A stretch of DNA of 54,755 bases from Chara braunii (Eukaryota; Streptophyta; Charophyceae; Charales; Characeae), in assembly GCA_003427395.1 (NCBI GenBank), contig BFEA01000552.1:368613-423367 (forward strand), given 5' to 3'. Positions 34,516 through 46,062 of the stretch are shown here, one piece after another (position 1 is the stretch's first letter; each line of letters begins with the position of its first letter). The position numbers were made by a program, and so were the translations under genes. The notes beneath the pieces are model-generated. The model had not been told where the DNA came from. It made no database searches and saw only the letters and a program-made list of their open reading frames with translations.

Positions 34516-34536
34516 GTCTCTCAATTCTCATCTTTC

Positions 34537-34550
34537 TGTCTCAGCTTTTT
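34537..34550. repeat. Target-site duplication, outer copy (LINE insertion in LINE-A ORF1)
   Basis: TGTCTCAGCTTTTT here is identical to 22038-22051. The two copies flank the 12.5-kb block and the T-run merges with the poly-A tail (poly-T on this strand) at 22052-22079. Reading LINE-A ORF1 through one copy keeps the frame: KKLRQ upstream and KKLRQNMLVEV downstream. Confidence 0.8.
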
Positions 34551-35406
34551 CTGCTCCAGGGAGCACGGGCATTTGGAATCAGTTCCCTAGTGACTTCTTT
34601 CTCTTCACCTGAAGCAGATTGGGGAGGCTTTGGTAGAAACTGTCACTGACGTGACTTTGTCTCCTATGAGACATTGCCACTCCTCAGGGAACAGTGGGGG
34701 GTCGTTGGTTATTACCTCCAGGATTGCTGTTACAGAATCACAATGGGGGCCCAGGAAGTCAGGGGTGGGGAGGACCCACTTTTTCACTTTGTTTGCGGGG
34801 TATTCGACTTCCAATAGATCCTTAATCATGAGATGGCCTCTGGGGGGGATGTTGTCAAACTGTACCCGGAACTGTTCCCTCATCAGTCGCTGTTTGTAGG
34901 AGGCACCCGGTGAGACTTCAACTCGCTGGGCTGTCTGCGACTTCCAGCGTGATAGGGTGCGGACAGAGCCATTGCAATTCAGGGTCTCGCATTCTCCAAC
35001 GGATGTGTTGCTTGACCTGTGTCTTTGAACACCACGATCATCATGGTCCTACCCAGGCCAAGCTGGGAAAATTTGTCGACATCTGTTTTGATGTTGTCAT
35101 GTTCCTGGATGGGAGATAGTCGTGCCCCGACATTGGAAAAGGAGAAGATGAGTGCGTGCTTCTCATATGTCGCGTTGGTGTTGACGATCTTGTCCTTTGG
35201 GTACGCCCAAGGGGTCACTTCCTCGTCGGTATTATCCTTAACGTTCCTGAATTTAATTGTGACTTTCTCTCCTTCAATTTTTGGGGCTTCCAACAAGAAT
35301 GAAGTGTCTCATGATCCACATTGGATGCAATCTGGTAGGGGTCGTTTGAGGTGGCTGTTGTTGTTGCTGCTACTGCACTGTAGTGGCGATGGTAGGTTTG
35401 AGCCAT
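34537..35406 (-). pseudogene. LINE-A ORF1, 5' part (DUF4283-like region and start of zinc knuckle)
   Basis: This is the N-terminal part of a LINE ORF1 (gag-like nucleic-acid-binding protein). The likely start is the ATG at 35404-35406 (MAQTYHRHYS). After a frameshift near 35290 the frame gives KFRNVKDNTDEEVTPWAYPKD, and after further damage 34883-34605 gives RVQFDNIPPRGHLMIKDLL and WVLPTPDFLGPHCDS. This matches LINE-B ORF1 (FWIQFDNVPEGMHGSIKER, STPDFLTPHHN) domain for domain and resembles the DUF4283 region of plant LINEs. A CX2CX4H zinc-knuckle start (CFRC, RERSH) follows if one missing base is allowed for, with a TAG where LINE-B has Leu. At 34537 the frame is cut by the 12.5-kb insertion and resumes at 22037. 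Confidence 0.75.
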
Positions 35407-35968
35407 GTCTGTGTTCGCTCAGTGCTGGCCTTTGTGATGTGATTATGCTTTTCTGTTTTTTGGATTGGGTAAACTGAGGCGGTTTCTATGTTTCTCTTCT
35501 GGAGCTGGTTGGGTTGTTTTGATTTTTCTTATATTTATTTCTATTTTCTTTTATTTTCATAGTCTGTGTTTTCGCGTGCATTCTTTTAAGCCATGCCTGC
35601 ATTTGGAGGATACTATCCTTCGTGCTATGATTTTGTTTTTTTCTAATTGTCTGGGCTGAATATCCATGATCGGTTGCCTTGCTTCCTTCTTAGTGTTGTT
35701 CGTTTTTTTTTTAATGTACTAGCCTTCTACTATGATGCAGAAATATTCAAGTGAAGAGTGGGTGGACATCGAGAGAATGGGAGTGTTAGTAATGTACTTG
35801 CTAGGCGGTTAGGGGGAAGGGAGGTAACAGCAAGGGAGGGGATATGGTGGGAGGGGAGGGTCGTGGTGGGGCGACTGGGGCAGGTTGGAAGTGGCCTGAT
35901 CTGATGTTGCTGAGACTCAGATGCAAAATGGTGCACTACAACAAAATCGGATTGTCAACCTAATGGGG

Positions 35969-36092
35969 AGACAAAGTAAGTCAGCAGAGATTGAAGTCAG
36001 GTGCGGATTGATTAGACACAACACGATCTGATTCTTACCGTGAGAGAGAGACAAAGTATCACAGTAGAGATTGAAATCATATGTGGATTGAT
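35969..36092. repeat. Approximate 79-bp tandem duplication
   Basis: GAGACAAAGTA, AGATTGAA.TCA and GTG.CGGATTGATT or its near form recur about 79 bp apart. Confidence 0.65.
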
Positions 36093-36412
36093 CCCCGCCC
36101 GATGAGGGGGGAGTTTTGGTTGGCGGAGGTTAGGGAGGGGGGATCGGTGGAGGAGTGATCTCGGGAGGTGAACCTTTCGATGGGGGAGGTGAAGAGAGAT
36201 GGCGGCTAAGAGTCGACATGCGAACAGAAGGATGAGTTAATTACTTGGGTCGAATGTGTAGGGGGAGTTAAGGGGAGTGACGTGGGCAGGAGAGGGGAAA
36301 GTGGCGGGGTAAAATGTGGGAGGGCGTTGGGGGGTCTGGGGGTGCTTCACTTGGAGCACCCTGTGTGTGATGCCGGTGGATTGAGAGTGTGTTGAAAGAT
36401 GGCGGGCTGTGA

Positions 36413-36414
<2 letters not shown>

Positions 36415-36449
<35 letters not shown>
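36415..36449. repeat. Poly-G run of about 34
   Basis: Nearly uninterrupted G homopolymer. G-quadruplex potential is obvious; length is likely unreliable in short-read data. Confidence 0.9.
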
Positions 36450-36948
36450 CGCTACGGGAGAGGAAGATGGAGAGGCAAGGGAGGAGCTAGCGGGAGGGGA
36501 GAAGGGTGTTAACGACTTATTCACTCGGATGTTCGAGCTTGAAGTCGTGGATGTCCTGTGTGTAATGCCTGTGAACCTTTGTCACCAGGCGATCTTGATG
36601 CAGTGGGCAAGGTGGTGGGGACTCAGCGACTCCACATGCGATGACTGCATCCACTCGCGCACGTGCGGCGCAAACAAGGACCCTTTGTGTCCTTCTTGGT
36701 CTATGGATGGGCGCCCGCTGTTTGCAAGTGACTTCAAATGAGTGGCGCACAGCTTGGCTGGACGAGACAGTGTGTGAGGCGGGAGTCGGCAAGCTGGCGG
36801 GTGGCGGGTGCAAGGTTGGATTCCTGCGGGCGAAAGCCCAATGGGCCTGGGACGGTTGCTAGCGTAAAATAGCACAGCGCTTCGTTCGCGCTTACCGTCA
36901 GCGCGTTCGCCTGGTGGAGCCTGTTTTTTAACCAGACCCTATTTCCGT

Positions 36949-37036
36949 ACTTGTGCCGCATCAGGTGCACGAGCATGCGTGCGCGTGCGCTATGTGGCGC
37001 ACATGCGCAACTCTCGCGCATGTGATGCGCCACATG
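36949..37036. repeat. GCGCAC-type foldback, 88 bp
   Basis: TACTTGTGCCGCATCA at the left and, inverted, TACATGTGGCGCATCA at the right; GTGCGC/GCGCAC words between. The ends match the termini of the hAT-like element at 23192 (TACATGCAGCGCAT), so it may be a tiny internally deleted relative. No matching flanking duplication was seen. Confidence 0.6.
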
Positions 37037-38619
37037 TATGCGTTTATTGTAGTATGACCTTCAAGATAAGGTAGAATTTCTATCGTATGATATGATCTTC
37101 AACATTGTATAATAATAGGTGGGGCACTGTTCGGGACAAACTCTACATCACCCCAGTATTCCCTTATGGGAAACTAACAAATGCCTGGAAGCCACCTTGC
37201 TTGCTAAGCCTCCCTTGACCCACTTTCCCTTCGGCCAGGCAGAGAGCTCAACCCTCCCGCATACTGTTTGTTGCACAGTATTGTCTTGGGAGCAAAATGG
37301 ATGATGTAAGAGAATCATTGGGATGATAAGGAAGGAAGGAGGACGCCATCAGGTACTCAGCAAACAAAAGTTGGGTGGGCCCAAACACAATACAGACAGA
37401 TTGGTGGGGACTGGTCCGACTTGTGCTTTGTCATTGAACTCTGGCCAAATCGCTTGGGCAGATATCTGTCCAAAGGCTATGTAGACCAGGACTGGTGACT
37501 CTGGTGAGGTCAAAACCGACTCCCAGTTTTGTGTACTTGAAGCTGTTTTTTCATGGTATGGTGGACCCAGTGTCCAACAAGCGCTTCCCCAGTAGACTGG
37601 ACCCATGAACAGCTGGGCTCCTGAGACTCTTCCTTTCAACCTAGGCGGGCTTGCTTAGTGATGCTTTCCTTGAACTACCATTGCCCTTTTTGCAAAGTCA
37701 CCGAACCAGCACATTTTCGTGAGCCCGGAGCAGGGACCAATAAAGTTCTGGGCCTACCGGTAGCAGCAGGGAGCAAAAATATGTGAGCTTTTGCCGCCAT
37801 TGGTATTCCACCAAGATTTGGATTTTTGATAACACTTTTCCCGGAAAAATCAGCAGTAAATCTATGCCCCTGATTCTTTTCCAGAACTCTTACCAACAAT
37901 CTCAAGTGTGGAAAATCTCCAAAGTTGGTGCACTGAGAAATTTGTGCACTGCTACTGACCTCTCCCCTCAGCCGGTAGGCCAACCCATTCCGTAGTTGGC
38001 GCGCGCACTGCCATGAACTTCAGATTGCAGTGGGGCCAGTTTGAAAATAAAAAACAAAAGCAAATGAAAGACCCTGCAAATGTAAGATCTGAGCGCTTGC
38101 TGATCTCTCAACACCTCTCACCTCTCCAACGAAGGACTTAGTATGTACGTTCTCAGAACAAATTTCCTTGGAGTTCCTGATCCCATTGATAAGGGACTGG
38201 TCGAAGCCTGAACTCCAGCTATGTTGCCTGCAACATATGGCATTGCTGAGTGAGCCTTCAAGGTTAGAAAGGTAGCAGACTTTGTGCCCCTGGTTTACCC
38301 CAGTTTCCCATCAACCTCGCTTCCCTTTCAAACTACTGCCAGCTCATTCTTGTCATTAGCCTCCCCTGTGAGGTTACATTAAGTTCTGGAGGGTACACTG
38401 TTATGATCTTGGCCAATTTCGAGATACACATTCATCAGGTAGTACAATGCCGTCCACTTGCAAAAAGAAGCAAATGAACTTGAGAGGAGAGAGAGGGGTA
38501 GAAGAAGAAGAAGTAGAAATAAAAAAGAAAAAGATGATGTACACCTGCATAGACCAATGAGAATGCTCTTCTTCTTCGCCAATCACTCTCCTCCTCCTTA
38601 TCTCCTCCTCTCTTATTCA

Positions 38620-39290
38620 CACAAGAAATAATAATACAATATTGAATGGCTGAACCAGAATCAAAGTCTGAATCCCTCTTCTACTGCAGGTATCACTTGA
38701 GGTCCACCATAGCCATGGCCACCTCCCTCACTCTTCACTCTCATAGGCCGAGGCTATGGCGGACTACTTGGGTCTGGCCCTGATGTCCAAATGACAACGC
38801 AAAGCAGCTATGGCTGCTCTAGTTCAGGCTGCCATGCCTAGCTCTGCCTCGAAGCTTCTTGGTGTAGCTCTACCCCAGCTGGGGCCTTCCTGCTGCAGCG
38901 CCCACCAAGGTGATGAAGATGGCTGCCACCATAGCCAGGTAAGTACCTCTGGCGCTCCTCCCTAGCCCTGGCCTTATTCCTCCTCCGTGTCCTTGCTCCT
39001 TCCCCAGCAGCACTGCTCCAGCCAGCGCTCCAACCAGTGTGTAGCCAAACTTGCACACCGACAATGAGGCTGGGCTCTTCGCCTGGCCTGGAGATATAGC
39101 GGCCTGCTTGCCTCTTGGGCAGTGACTTCCAGGCCGCTCGGCCTTCCAAGCAACCGGTACCTCCTCCCTTACGGCGGGAAACATCATTGCAGACTCTGAT
39201 ATTGCCCGTACAGGCCCTAGACTCGGACTGGTTGGACTGGTACCCGCCTAGAGTCCCTAGACCTAGCCTACAACTACTGGGCCTCTAAAA
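38620..39290. repeat. Dispersed repeat R2 (shared with 47490-48380)
   Basis: GAACCAGAATCAAAGTCTGA, AGGTCCACCATAGCCATGGC, CTGATGTCCAAATGACAACG, GCAAAGCAGCTATGG, GCTGCAGCGCC and AGGCCCTAGACTCGGAC appear in the same order, somewhat changed, at 47505-48350. The frames on it (for example 38838-39187 minus) are unrecognised and probably not genes. The R2 copies are far apart and both carry CTTCTTCCTC-type runs. Confidence 0.65.
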
Positions 39291-40449
39291 ATGCCACTTT
39301 TGTCTTCTTCTGCTCGGCCTTCAGTACCCGGCACATCTACCTCTTCAGGGTGTGGTACCGGCCTACCTGCTACTTGAGTGTTTCCCCACTGCTTCAAGTG
39401 TTGCAGGCCTCTTCCCCCGCCACTTGAGTGCTTTCCCCCGCTGCAATCCTCGATGTCACGGCCACAGGTAAGTACCGGTCCTGAGGGTCCGAGGAACGAA
39501 CAAGTGCCCTTGCGGGTCACACACACACTCAAGTCATCAAGCACTCAGACAGACATGCAGATCAGCAAGCGTGCACACACAGAATTAGAGAACTTAGTAG
39601 CAAGCGGGAAACTCAGCAAGGCATTCAGTCCATGGGCAAAACTCAGAAATCAGCTGTGTGTCTCAGTCCGTGTTTGGTCAGGTCAACACAACACGCTGAA
39701 TCTAGACATCTTGCCAATACATCGAGGAAAGCTGTATCGTATGCGCGAGCTCTCTGCAGACCGATGGGCAGCAGCATTCAGTCACTCAGCCTGCTGAAGC
39801 ACACTTGGGCGACGCGCTGCTGAAGAGCAGCGCCAGTTTGGTTCGAACTGCGCTAGAGTAGCAGTTAGAGGAGTAGGAGGTAGTGGGAGTGCGAAGGCTG
39901 GAGCCACAGCCACAAGGGGAGGTGAGACTTACCTGGGTGCCATAGCTGGGACTTGGCTCCTGCGACCTGCATCAAAGAGCCACCATCTTCGCTCATAACT
40001 CCCTCTATGATAGCCCCTTTCACAGCCAACAAAACCACTCCCATCACGTTCGTAATTCCCTCTCTCCCTACCGCGATAGGTACAATCATTACCATGATAA
40101 TCACGTTGCTCACAATGCCTCGCCATTCATTTGAAGCCGACGCGATTCTGGCTACTACTCCAACTTCGACGATGGATCCCAACACACGCGTACTCCACAT
40201 ATAGATTTTGCGGTTGCTCATACCAGAAAAATAACTTGAAGTAAAGTAACGTAACCACTTAAGAGAGAAACAATTGAGTTTACTTATCTTGGTATAGTGA
40301 TTCCAAGATAGTTCACCCTCTCGATACACAGTATAGTACGAATGCAACTGAAAACATAGTAAGCTAACTCAAGTCAAAGAGTGACAAACACAAATCATGT
40401 CTTTGTGACAAGAGAGAGGAGAGCCATCTCCTTCTTCCTCCTCTGCTCC

Positions 40450-40486
40450 CTTCTTCTTCTTCTTCTTCTTCTTCTTCTTCTTCTTT
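40450..40486. repeat. (CTT)n microsatellite
   Basis: About 12 CTT units inside a longer C/T-rich tract (40430-40520). Confidence 0.95.
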
Positions 40487-41960
40487 TCTTCTTCCTCTCC
40501 CCCTTCCTTTTCCTTCGTCTCCTCCCTACCTCCATCATCCATGGTTTCTTCCCCATGTGTGTGTGCAAGGAGGGATCTTTTTTATGTGTTCCCCTCCTTG
40601 CTGGTTTGACATGTGTGATGATGTCTGTGGGAGTCGAGTCTGAGTCTGACGAGTCAAGTCACAAACTTGTGTCTTCTGCTCTGCTAAATTGCATTACATC
40701 GTTTCCATTCTGGATGCGCATTACCTATTTGCTGATTGCATTGTTTGTTCGGAGTCCTATTCATCGCATTGGCGCTGCTTCGGACCTGTGCATCACTCAT
40801 CTTCAGACGAGCATGTATCAGGAGTGCCGCAACTAATTTTCAGATCAGGCGGCCACTTCTAGTCTCTAAACATAATCCTGAGTGTGATTCTTTGCTCATG
40901 TTCTACGTTGTAGTGTCTGTTTAAAGAGAGCATTTTTCTCTGGGCGGCCTGCTTTGGTTCACCAGCCTGGAGCTGATCACCGTGTTTGTTTTTTATCGGA
41001 AGAGGAGTGGAAGCGTTAGCTTGTAGAATGAGATAAATACGTGATGGTAGCCATGAGGCTTGAATTTCCTGGCCAGATCTTGTGAATTTCTCGATCACCT
41101 CGTCACCTGTAGTCTGCAAGGTATGTCTTCTTGAACACGGCGTCGAGCCAGAATGTGTTTTCTTTTGTTTCCGTTTCTTTTCTTTTCAAAAACGGGGTTT
41201 ATCCTCTGATTTGATCGTATATGACTGGGCTTGATCTCTGGACCGGTTCATGAGCTGTAGTATGTGTACCATTCAGCCAATTGTAAGGTAGTTAGGAGGT
41301 GTTGAGTTTGCTCATTCCCTTCCGCTGAATGCTTTTGTGAATGAATCCTCTGACATGATCACAATGGTCCCTGCTGCAGAGGGAGGAGGAGGAATTGAAG
41401 AGCAGAGATGCTTTGCCAGAGGAATTCTGAAGCCAACAGCATGAGTGTGTGAAGTATTTGGTAGCATCTATTCTCAGATGTCATACCACTTAAGGCAACA
41501 CGATGAACAAGGCAGCCACAGCACAAGGGATTTCCTTGGTAACCGGATACCTTTGATATTTGTTGATGTGCACTCTGTCATGGCCGTCCGTCTTCTTGAT
41601 CATCAGCTCTGGGTGGGGGGCAGGATCACATCAACAGCATCTAAGCCATCCAATGTTACCATTTATGTAGAAGTTAACATTTATTTTGTTTTGTCTATGC
41701 TTTGTGCCTCTGTTGCTGCTACAGGTACGATGGTTTCTTCTTGTCAATGCTTGTGACAAGCGTGTATCCTTCTACGTATTTTGGATGATGGATTTTTCTT
41801 TTACCGAAAAAAAAAAACTGCTTGACAACAAATAAACAAGAAAAGTGTCTGGTGTAAGATTGGAAGGACAGATCTCTATGCTACACCACAACTGGAAGAT
41901 GCAAGTTAAAAGACAGTGTGATGTCACACTGCCTTGCGCTGTTTATAGTTTCATTGTTAT

Positions 41961-42090
41961 CGCTCTTCTCCCTTCTTGAGTTCTTATACTGAATGCAGTA
42001 TAGATTCTATAGAAGCCATGCTATGCCTAGGCTCTTCTCCCTTCTTAAGTTCTTATACTGAATGCAGTATAGAAGCCATGCTATTCTCAT
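41961..42090. repeat. 69-bp tandem duplication
   Basis: GCTCTTCTCCCTTCTT.AGTT and CTTATACTGAATGCAGTATA, GAAGCCATGCTAT occur at 41962 and 42031. Confidence 0.9.
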
Positions 42091-42797
42091 AAGTTTGATT
42101 GGCACACCACATGCATGTGCATGTCTCACTGCTTGCCTTCGACCTTCTGACATCAGATTTGATAGACATCCCAACTTCTCTGGGGTATTGGATGCCACGT
42201 GCCCCCTTCTTGAGGATGAGTTTTGCCGCCTTGACTTTGTTGTCCTTCAGAGTTGTTGTGGGAATTAACTGGAAGAAATATGAGACCTGCGGAGACCCTC
42301 TGCACATCTGGACAGTGGTACGTTGGCTGTCAAATCACTTCCCTTAATGCTGCCTCTTGGCTTTACCATGCATCCCATCCTATGCGAGCCTGTATCCCTG
42401 TGTCATCCTTGCTCAGTGAAGATCTCTAAACATACCCGTCACCTATCCCCTCCTTTCTCCTCACCTACTCGTCACCTCTCCTCGGCTCTGTTCCTTCTCC
42501 TCGCTGCATCCTTCCTGCTCCTCCCTCACTCGTCCCTGGGGGCAATATCGCTGACAGCTTACACCCTCTTCATGCAAACACAAGGTACACTCATGATCAC
42601 TGTAGTACGCTGGAAATCAGTGTAAGTTGTCTTGGAGGGAAGACCGTAGTTCTCTGCTATTTGACCCCTTGACACCTTTCTTACGCTAGGACTTCCCTGA
42701 ACTTATCTGACCTTGTTCAGGACCGAATTCAGTCCAAATAGTCAGGTGAGAACTCCCTCACCTCTTTATCTACCCTTAATGGTCCCCTCCTATATTG

Positions 42798-42800
<3 letters not shown>

Positions 42801-42870
<70 letters not shown>

Positions 42871-42871
42871 N
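42801..42871. repeat. (CT)n microsatellite ending in an N
   Basis: About 35 CT units ending at one undetermined base (42871), so the true length is unknown. Confidence 0.97.
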
Positions 42872-43830
42872 TAGGAAAAGCACAGGCTGCCTTCTCCTCA
42901 AAGAAAATAGAGAATCTACATTCTCCTCCTGAAATCTTGAAACACCTCCAAGAATTCAGTTGCTGCTGGCTTGGGGCACCCCAAGGGTGAAAACTGGGGC
43001 AGGTAAAGTGGAAAGGGGCTCAGGGCGAGGACACTGAGGAACTCGAAAGGAATTACTACTTAAAGTTTGGGGAGTGGTCCGCGCTTGATCCAGAGATTCC
43101 CTTGAGGACTCCCTCAGACTTTCCTGACCCTTTTTCCCCATGTCCAAGAAGTATGGTTCCAAGGTCATGGTTTGGATACGAGTGAGATAGAGGGTTTCAA
43201 GCTGGTTTATAATAGTGAGATCCGGCGCCCGATATGGGTAAAGAAGAGGTTTGAACCCCCCCTTGGGTCGGATGGTTTGGTGATGGTTAATTAACCAATA
43301 GAGTACCAAAAACATGAAACCCTTTGCCGAGACGCTGCTGGGTCAGGGATAGAGGAAGCAGTGGCAAGAGGATGGCATTGTAGCTTGGAAGTTTTATTTA
43401 GCCCTTGATTATCCTATAGGTCGGTAAAAAAATGAAAAATAAAAAATCTCTGCCCCTACGCCCTCTGTCAGAATTCCCTGATCTCTTTCCCCCAGCTGCA
43501 ATAGCTTTGGTTTCCAGATCCTGGTTTGGGTATAAGAGTAATTCGTTTTTAACAGTTGTGACATAAGCGTCTATGAATGGTAGGCAGATTAGGAGAATGA
43601 GAGCTAGGAGTCAACGTCAGTGCCGGCGCCCAGAGAAGGGTGAAGCGGTTATGATTCTCCCACAAATTCTCGCATTCTTCAGTACTCTTGCAACCATTGT
43701 TATTGAGGGACGGTCGACCCAGTTTCCAGCAGGTGCAGCTCCCCACCAATAGATGGAGTGATTTTATAGAACTCTATGAGGGGGGGATGCTCGCACCACC
43801 CTCCCTAGTAGGATTCAGAGTTTTAAACCA

Positions 43831-44000
43831 CTAGTACCTTTGCTGTCCGGTTTCGACAAGTTTTGGTCTACCTCCGAACTTTCAGGAGGCCGGGTCCGAC
43901 AACGGCTGCCGTTGATAAATCTGATCGGCGGCTGTCGTTTCGTTTCGGCCTCCTGAAAGGTCGGAGGCCCAGTATTTTCAAACCTACAAAGGTACTAGTG
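43831..44000. mobile_element. 170-bp foldback element with two nested pairs of arms
   Basis: The ends CACTAGTACCTTTG (43831-43844) and CAAAGGTACTAGTG (43987-44000) are perfect 14-bp inverted repeats. Inside, 43871-43891 and 43947-43967 are 21-bp inverted arms with one mismatch (core TTTCAGGAGGCC / GGCCTCCTGAAA). The 55-bp loop has GCGGCTGTCG/CGACAACGGCTGCCG pairs. It would fold into one long hairpin. No coding capacity. A TTAAACCACCAGTAC-like word also occurs at about 1715, 6762 and 52740, so the left end may be a dispersed family. Confidence 0.75.
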
Positions 44001-45921
44001 TGAGGATGTGGCTCCTCAACAGGCCTATGGGGCCCCTGATGCAAGTGTGCCCGCCCTAAGTGAAGGTGGGCCTACCAAATCACGAGAGGCCCAAATGCTG
44101 TCAATTTCGGACATGGGGTTCAGACAGTTGTGTTGCGTCAGTTGGTTGAGGGAACCCAAGACTCGAGCTGCAAAGAATTTCCACAGCTTCCAGGCCTTTC
44201 TGAAATGCAGGCCCTGGGAAGGATTCGAAGCAACATACACAGACAGTTGGGAGGCCTAACTGAACGAGGCCCAGCAGCTGCAGCAGAGGCCCAGCCACCT
44301 GGGCCTTACCGGAAGCTTCTGGGCGCAGGCCCAGCCCAGCCAAGCCGCAGGCCTGGCCAGAACTCTTCCATGTAGGAAAGAGCTCGCGGCCAGGCAGGGT
44401 ATTCGGGCACTTGCAAGCTAGCGGCAGCGCTGCTGGAGCGGAGTCTTGCGGGCTGCCGCTTGCACTAAGTCAAGGTGCTGCGCACGTGCGGTCGTGTACG
44501 AGGAAGGGCGCTGCTGAGGGCAGCGCCATAGCCCAGCCTTCATAGCTGGCTGGGACTTGGTTGTACAGCAAGGCGCAGGAGTGGTCTTCGGGTGTACAGA
44601 GGGAAGACGTGGGTGAAATTCAAGGGAGAAGGCAATAGGATGATGATGATGATGATGATGATGTGAGGGCACATACCTGGTATTGGCGATGGTCTGCATT
44701 GGTCGACATCTTCAAGTACTTCGTTGGCTGCCGACGTCAACAGTTGCATTGTCCATTAGTAGGCAGATAGTAACTGCGTAGGGAGTAGGCTGGGCGCCGA
44801 GCGCCAAGTAGGGAGAAGGGCCTGGATACTTATGTTGGTGATGGCGAGAGCAAGCTCTCATTGACATTCAGTTTCAGTGTTACGATTCTCCATTGGTGTT
44901 GCATTGGTGCAATGCTGCTTTCTGGACACTCTGATACTTTCTGGCTTTCAAGGTGATTATGCAATCTGGATTTTGTCATCTTGCCATTGCTCATTTTCCT
45001 TGCACTAATTAAAAAAAAAAAAGAACTTCCTTCTCCTTATATGGGGGGCAGCTGCATTTTTACTGCGCTACTTTCTTCTCTCCTTATTTTTACCTCAGAC
45101 TACCTACCACTAGCTGTGTACTCTAACTGGTCAGTCCACCAACCGGACCTGCAAGGTGTATGGCAATTTGACCAGGACGGGGCACCGCTTCACACTCGAT
45201 AGTGAGGGACAGGTGGCCTATTATAGGGTTTAAGGTAGCAGCTACGTTAAGCCCTGATATCTACTAAGTTCTAACTTACAGTAAACTACACTACCACGTA
45301 TGAGTTCAACCTATCCCCTAGGGGCTGAGCCTATCCACTCTACTCTGGGCGGAAGTAGTACCCAGGCTATCGCTAACCCCCAGCAAGGCCTGGAAGGAGA
45401 AAGTCAATCATCTTTTCTTGATTCTGAAGTTCACCAAGGGAACTTTTTTGAACGACTCTTCGCTAGTTGAGAAAACAAAATAAGAAAAACATAGAAATGC
45501 AGCCTTAAAAGGGGGAAAAAAAGAAAGAAAGAGAAATGCAGCCTTATCATCAGGCCCTTATGGTCTTGGCTTTGATCAGTTCTGAGGAAGCTGGTTTACC
45601 CTCACCCTGGTTGAAACCAGAGCCATATGGTTTAGACTCTGGTTGAGACATGTGGTTTAAGCTAGTTTTCATGCATGCCCTTGCTTTTCTCCTCTGGATA
45701 AGTGCTGGTTCATTCCTCTTTGAAATCTGGGCTTTGCTGCCCTGCCTCTCTCCGTCTGGCCTGTCCTGGCAGCGCATTGATTCTGATTATGATGTGGCGC
45801 ATGTGAGTCGCACCTTTCATAGTGCATACTGCACACACACCCTTCTCTCTGTCTCTAGGTCAATAAGTGCTTAGTCCCTCCATAAGGAGCAGGACCTCTT
45901 TTCCCTTTTGCTCAGGGTTGT
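44001..45921. other. No gene recognised; one LINE-tail-like word
   Basis: 45551-45571 (CAGGCCCTTATGGTCTTGGC) differs at two positions from the conserved LINE 3' end (CAGGTCCTTATGGTCCTGGC at 12408), but no poly-A tail is next to it. 44250-44350 is CAGCAGAGGCCCAG-rich. Confidence 0.4.
44637..44663. repeat. (ATG)n microsatellite
   Basis: About nine GAT/ATG units. The poly-His frame on the minus strand comes from this. Confidence 0.95.
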
Positions 45922-45995
45922 CAGACCGCCTACCGCTGATGCCGATGGCCGATGGTTTTCTTGGCTACCGGTCAGGCTGACCTGTAGGCGGTCTG
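45922..45995. repeat. GC-rich inverted repeat (CAGACCGCCTAC/GTAGGCGGTCTG)
   Basis: Perfect 12-bp arms at 45922-45933 and 45984-45995 around a CCGATGGCCGATGG-containing loop. The same GCCTACCG/CGGTAGGC vocabulary recurs at 48390-48480, 50065-50165, 48690-48770 and 53370-53490, usually next to a poly-T run. It looks like the end of a dispersed repeat family. Confidence 0.6.
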
Positions 45996-46062
45996 CCAAC
46001 CAGTCACTAGAAGGCCGTCCACTATTTTGTTTTTTTAATTCGAGTTTGAGACTGTACTGCGC

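Larger units (their letters stand above)
22052..34536 (-). mobile_element. 12.5-kb composite insertion bounded by one LINE target duplication
   Basis: This block lies between the two copies of TGTCTCAGCTTTTT and interrupts LINE-A ORF1 between the zinc knuckle and the WFV motif. Its 3' end on the minus strand is a LINE 3' UTR plus poly-A (LINE-C). Its 5' end at 34536 has two tandem 54-bp units. Inside are LINE-B, the hAT-like element and the G-rich tandem region. The simplest history is that one LINE (C) landed in LINE-A and later received further insertions. LINE-C ORF1, endonuclease and reverse-transcriptase regions were not recognised, so deletion or rearrangement also occurred. Confidence 0.7.
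35407..38619. other. Upstream of LINE-A ORF1: 5' UTR candidate, then anonymous DNA
   Basis: 35407-35750 may include the LINE-A 5' UTR; no 5' boundary was found. 35750-36415 is G-rich on plus (GGGAGGGG, GGAGGTTAGGG). 36600-36930 is GC-rich with CAAGGTTGGATTCCTG, vaguely B-box-like. 37040-38615 has no recognised gene or repeat. Confidence 0.45.
39291..43830. other. No gene recognised
   Basis: The 39929-40126 minus frame is rich in Arg, Gly, Tyr and Asp (RGRERGNYERDG), which could be a relic of a retroelement gag linker but has no zinc knuckle. The 41445-41756 plus frame (103 codons) is unrecognised. 43000-43320 and 43550-43750 show low-level similarity to each other (GGCGCCC, AGAAGGGT...GGTT) but no gene. 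Confidence 0.4.

Noticed and set aside
39865-40347. 160-codon minus frame with hydrophobic segments
   Set aside because: A shadow of an Arg/Gly/Tyr-rich frame in another phase; neither has a recognised domain.
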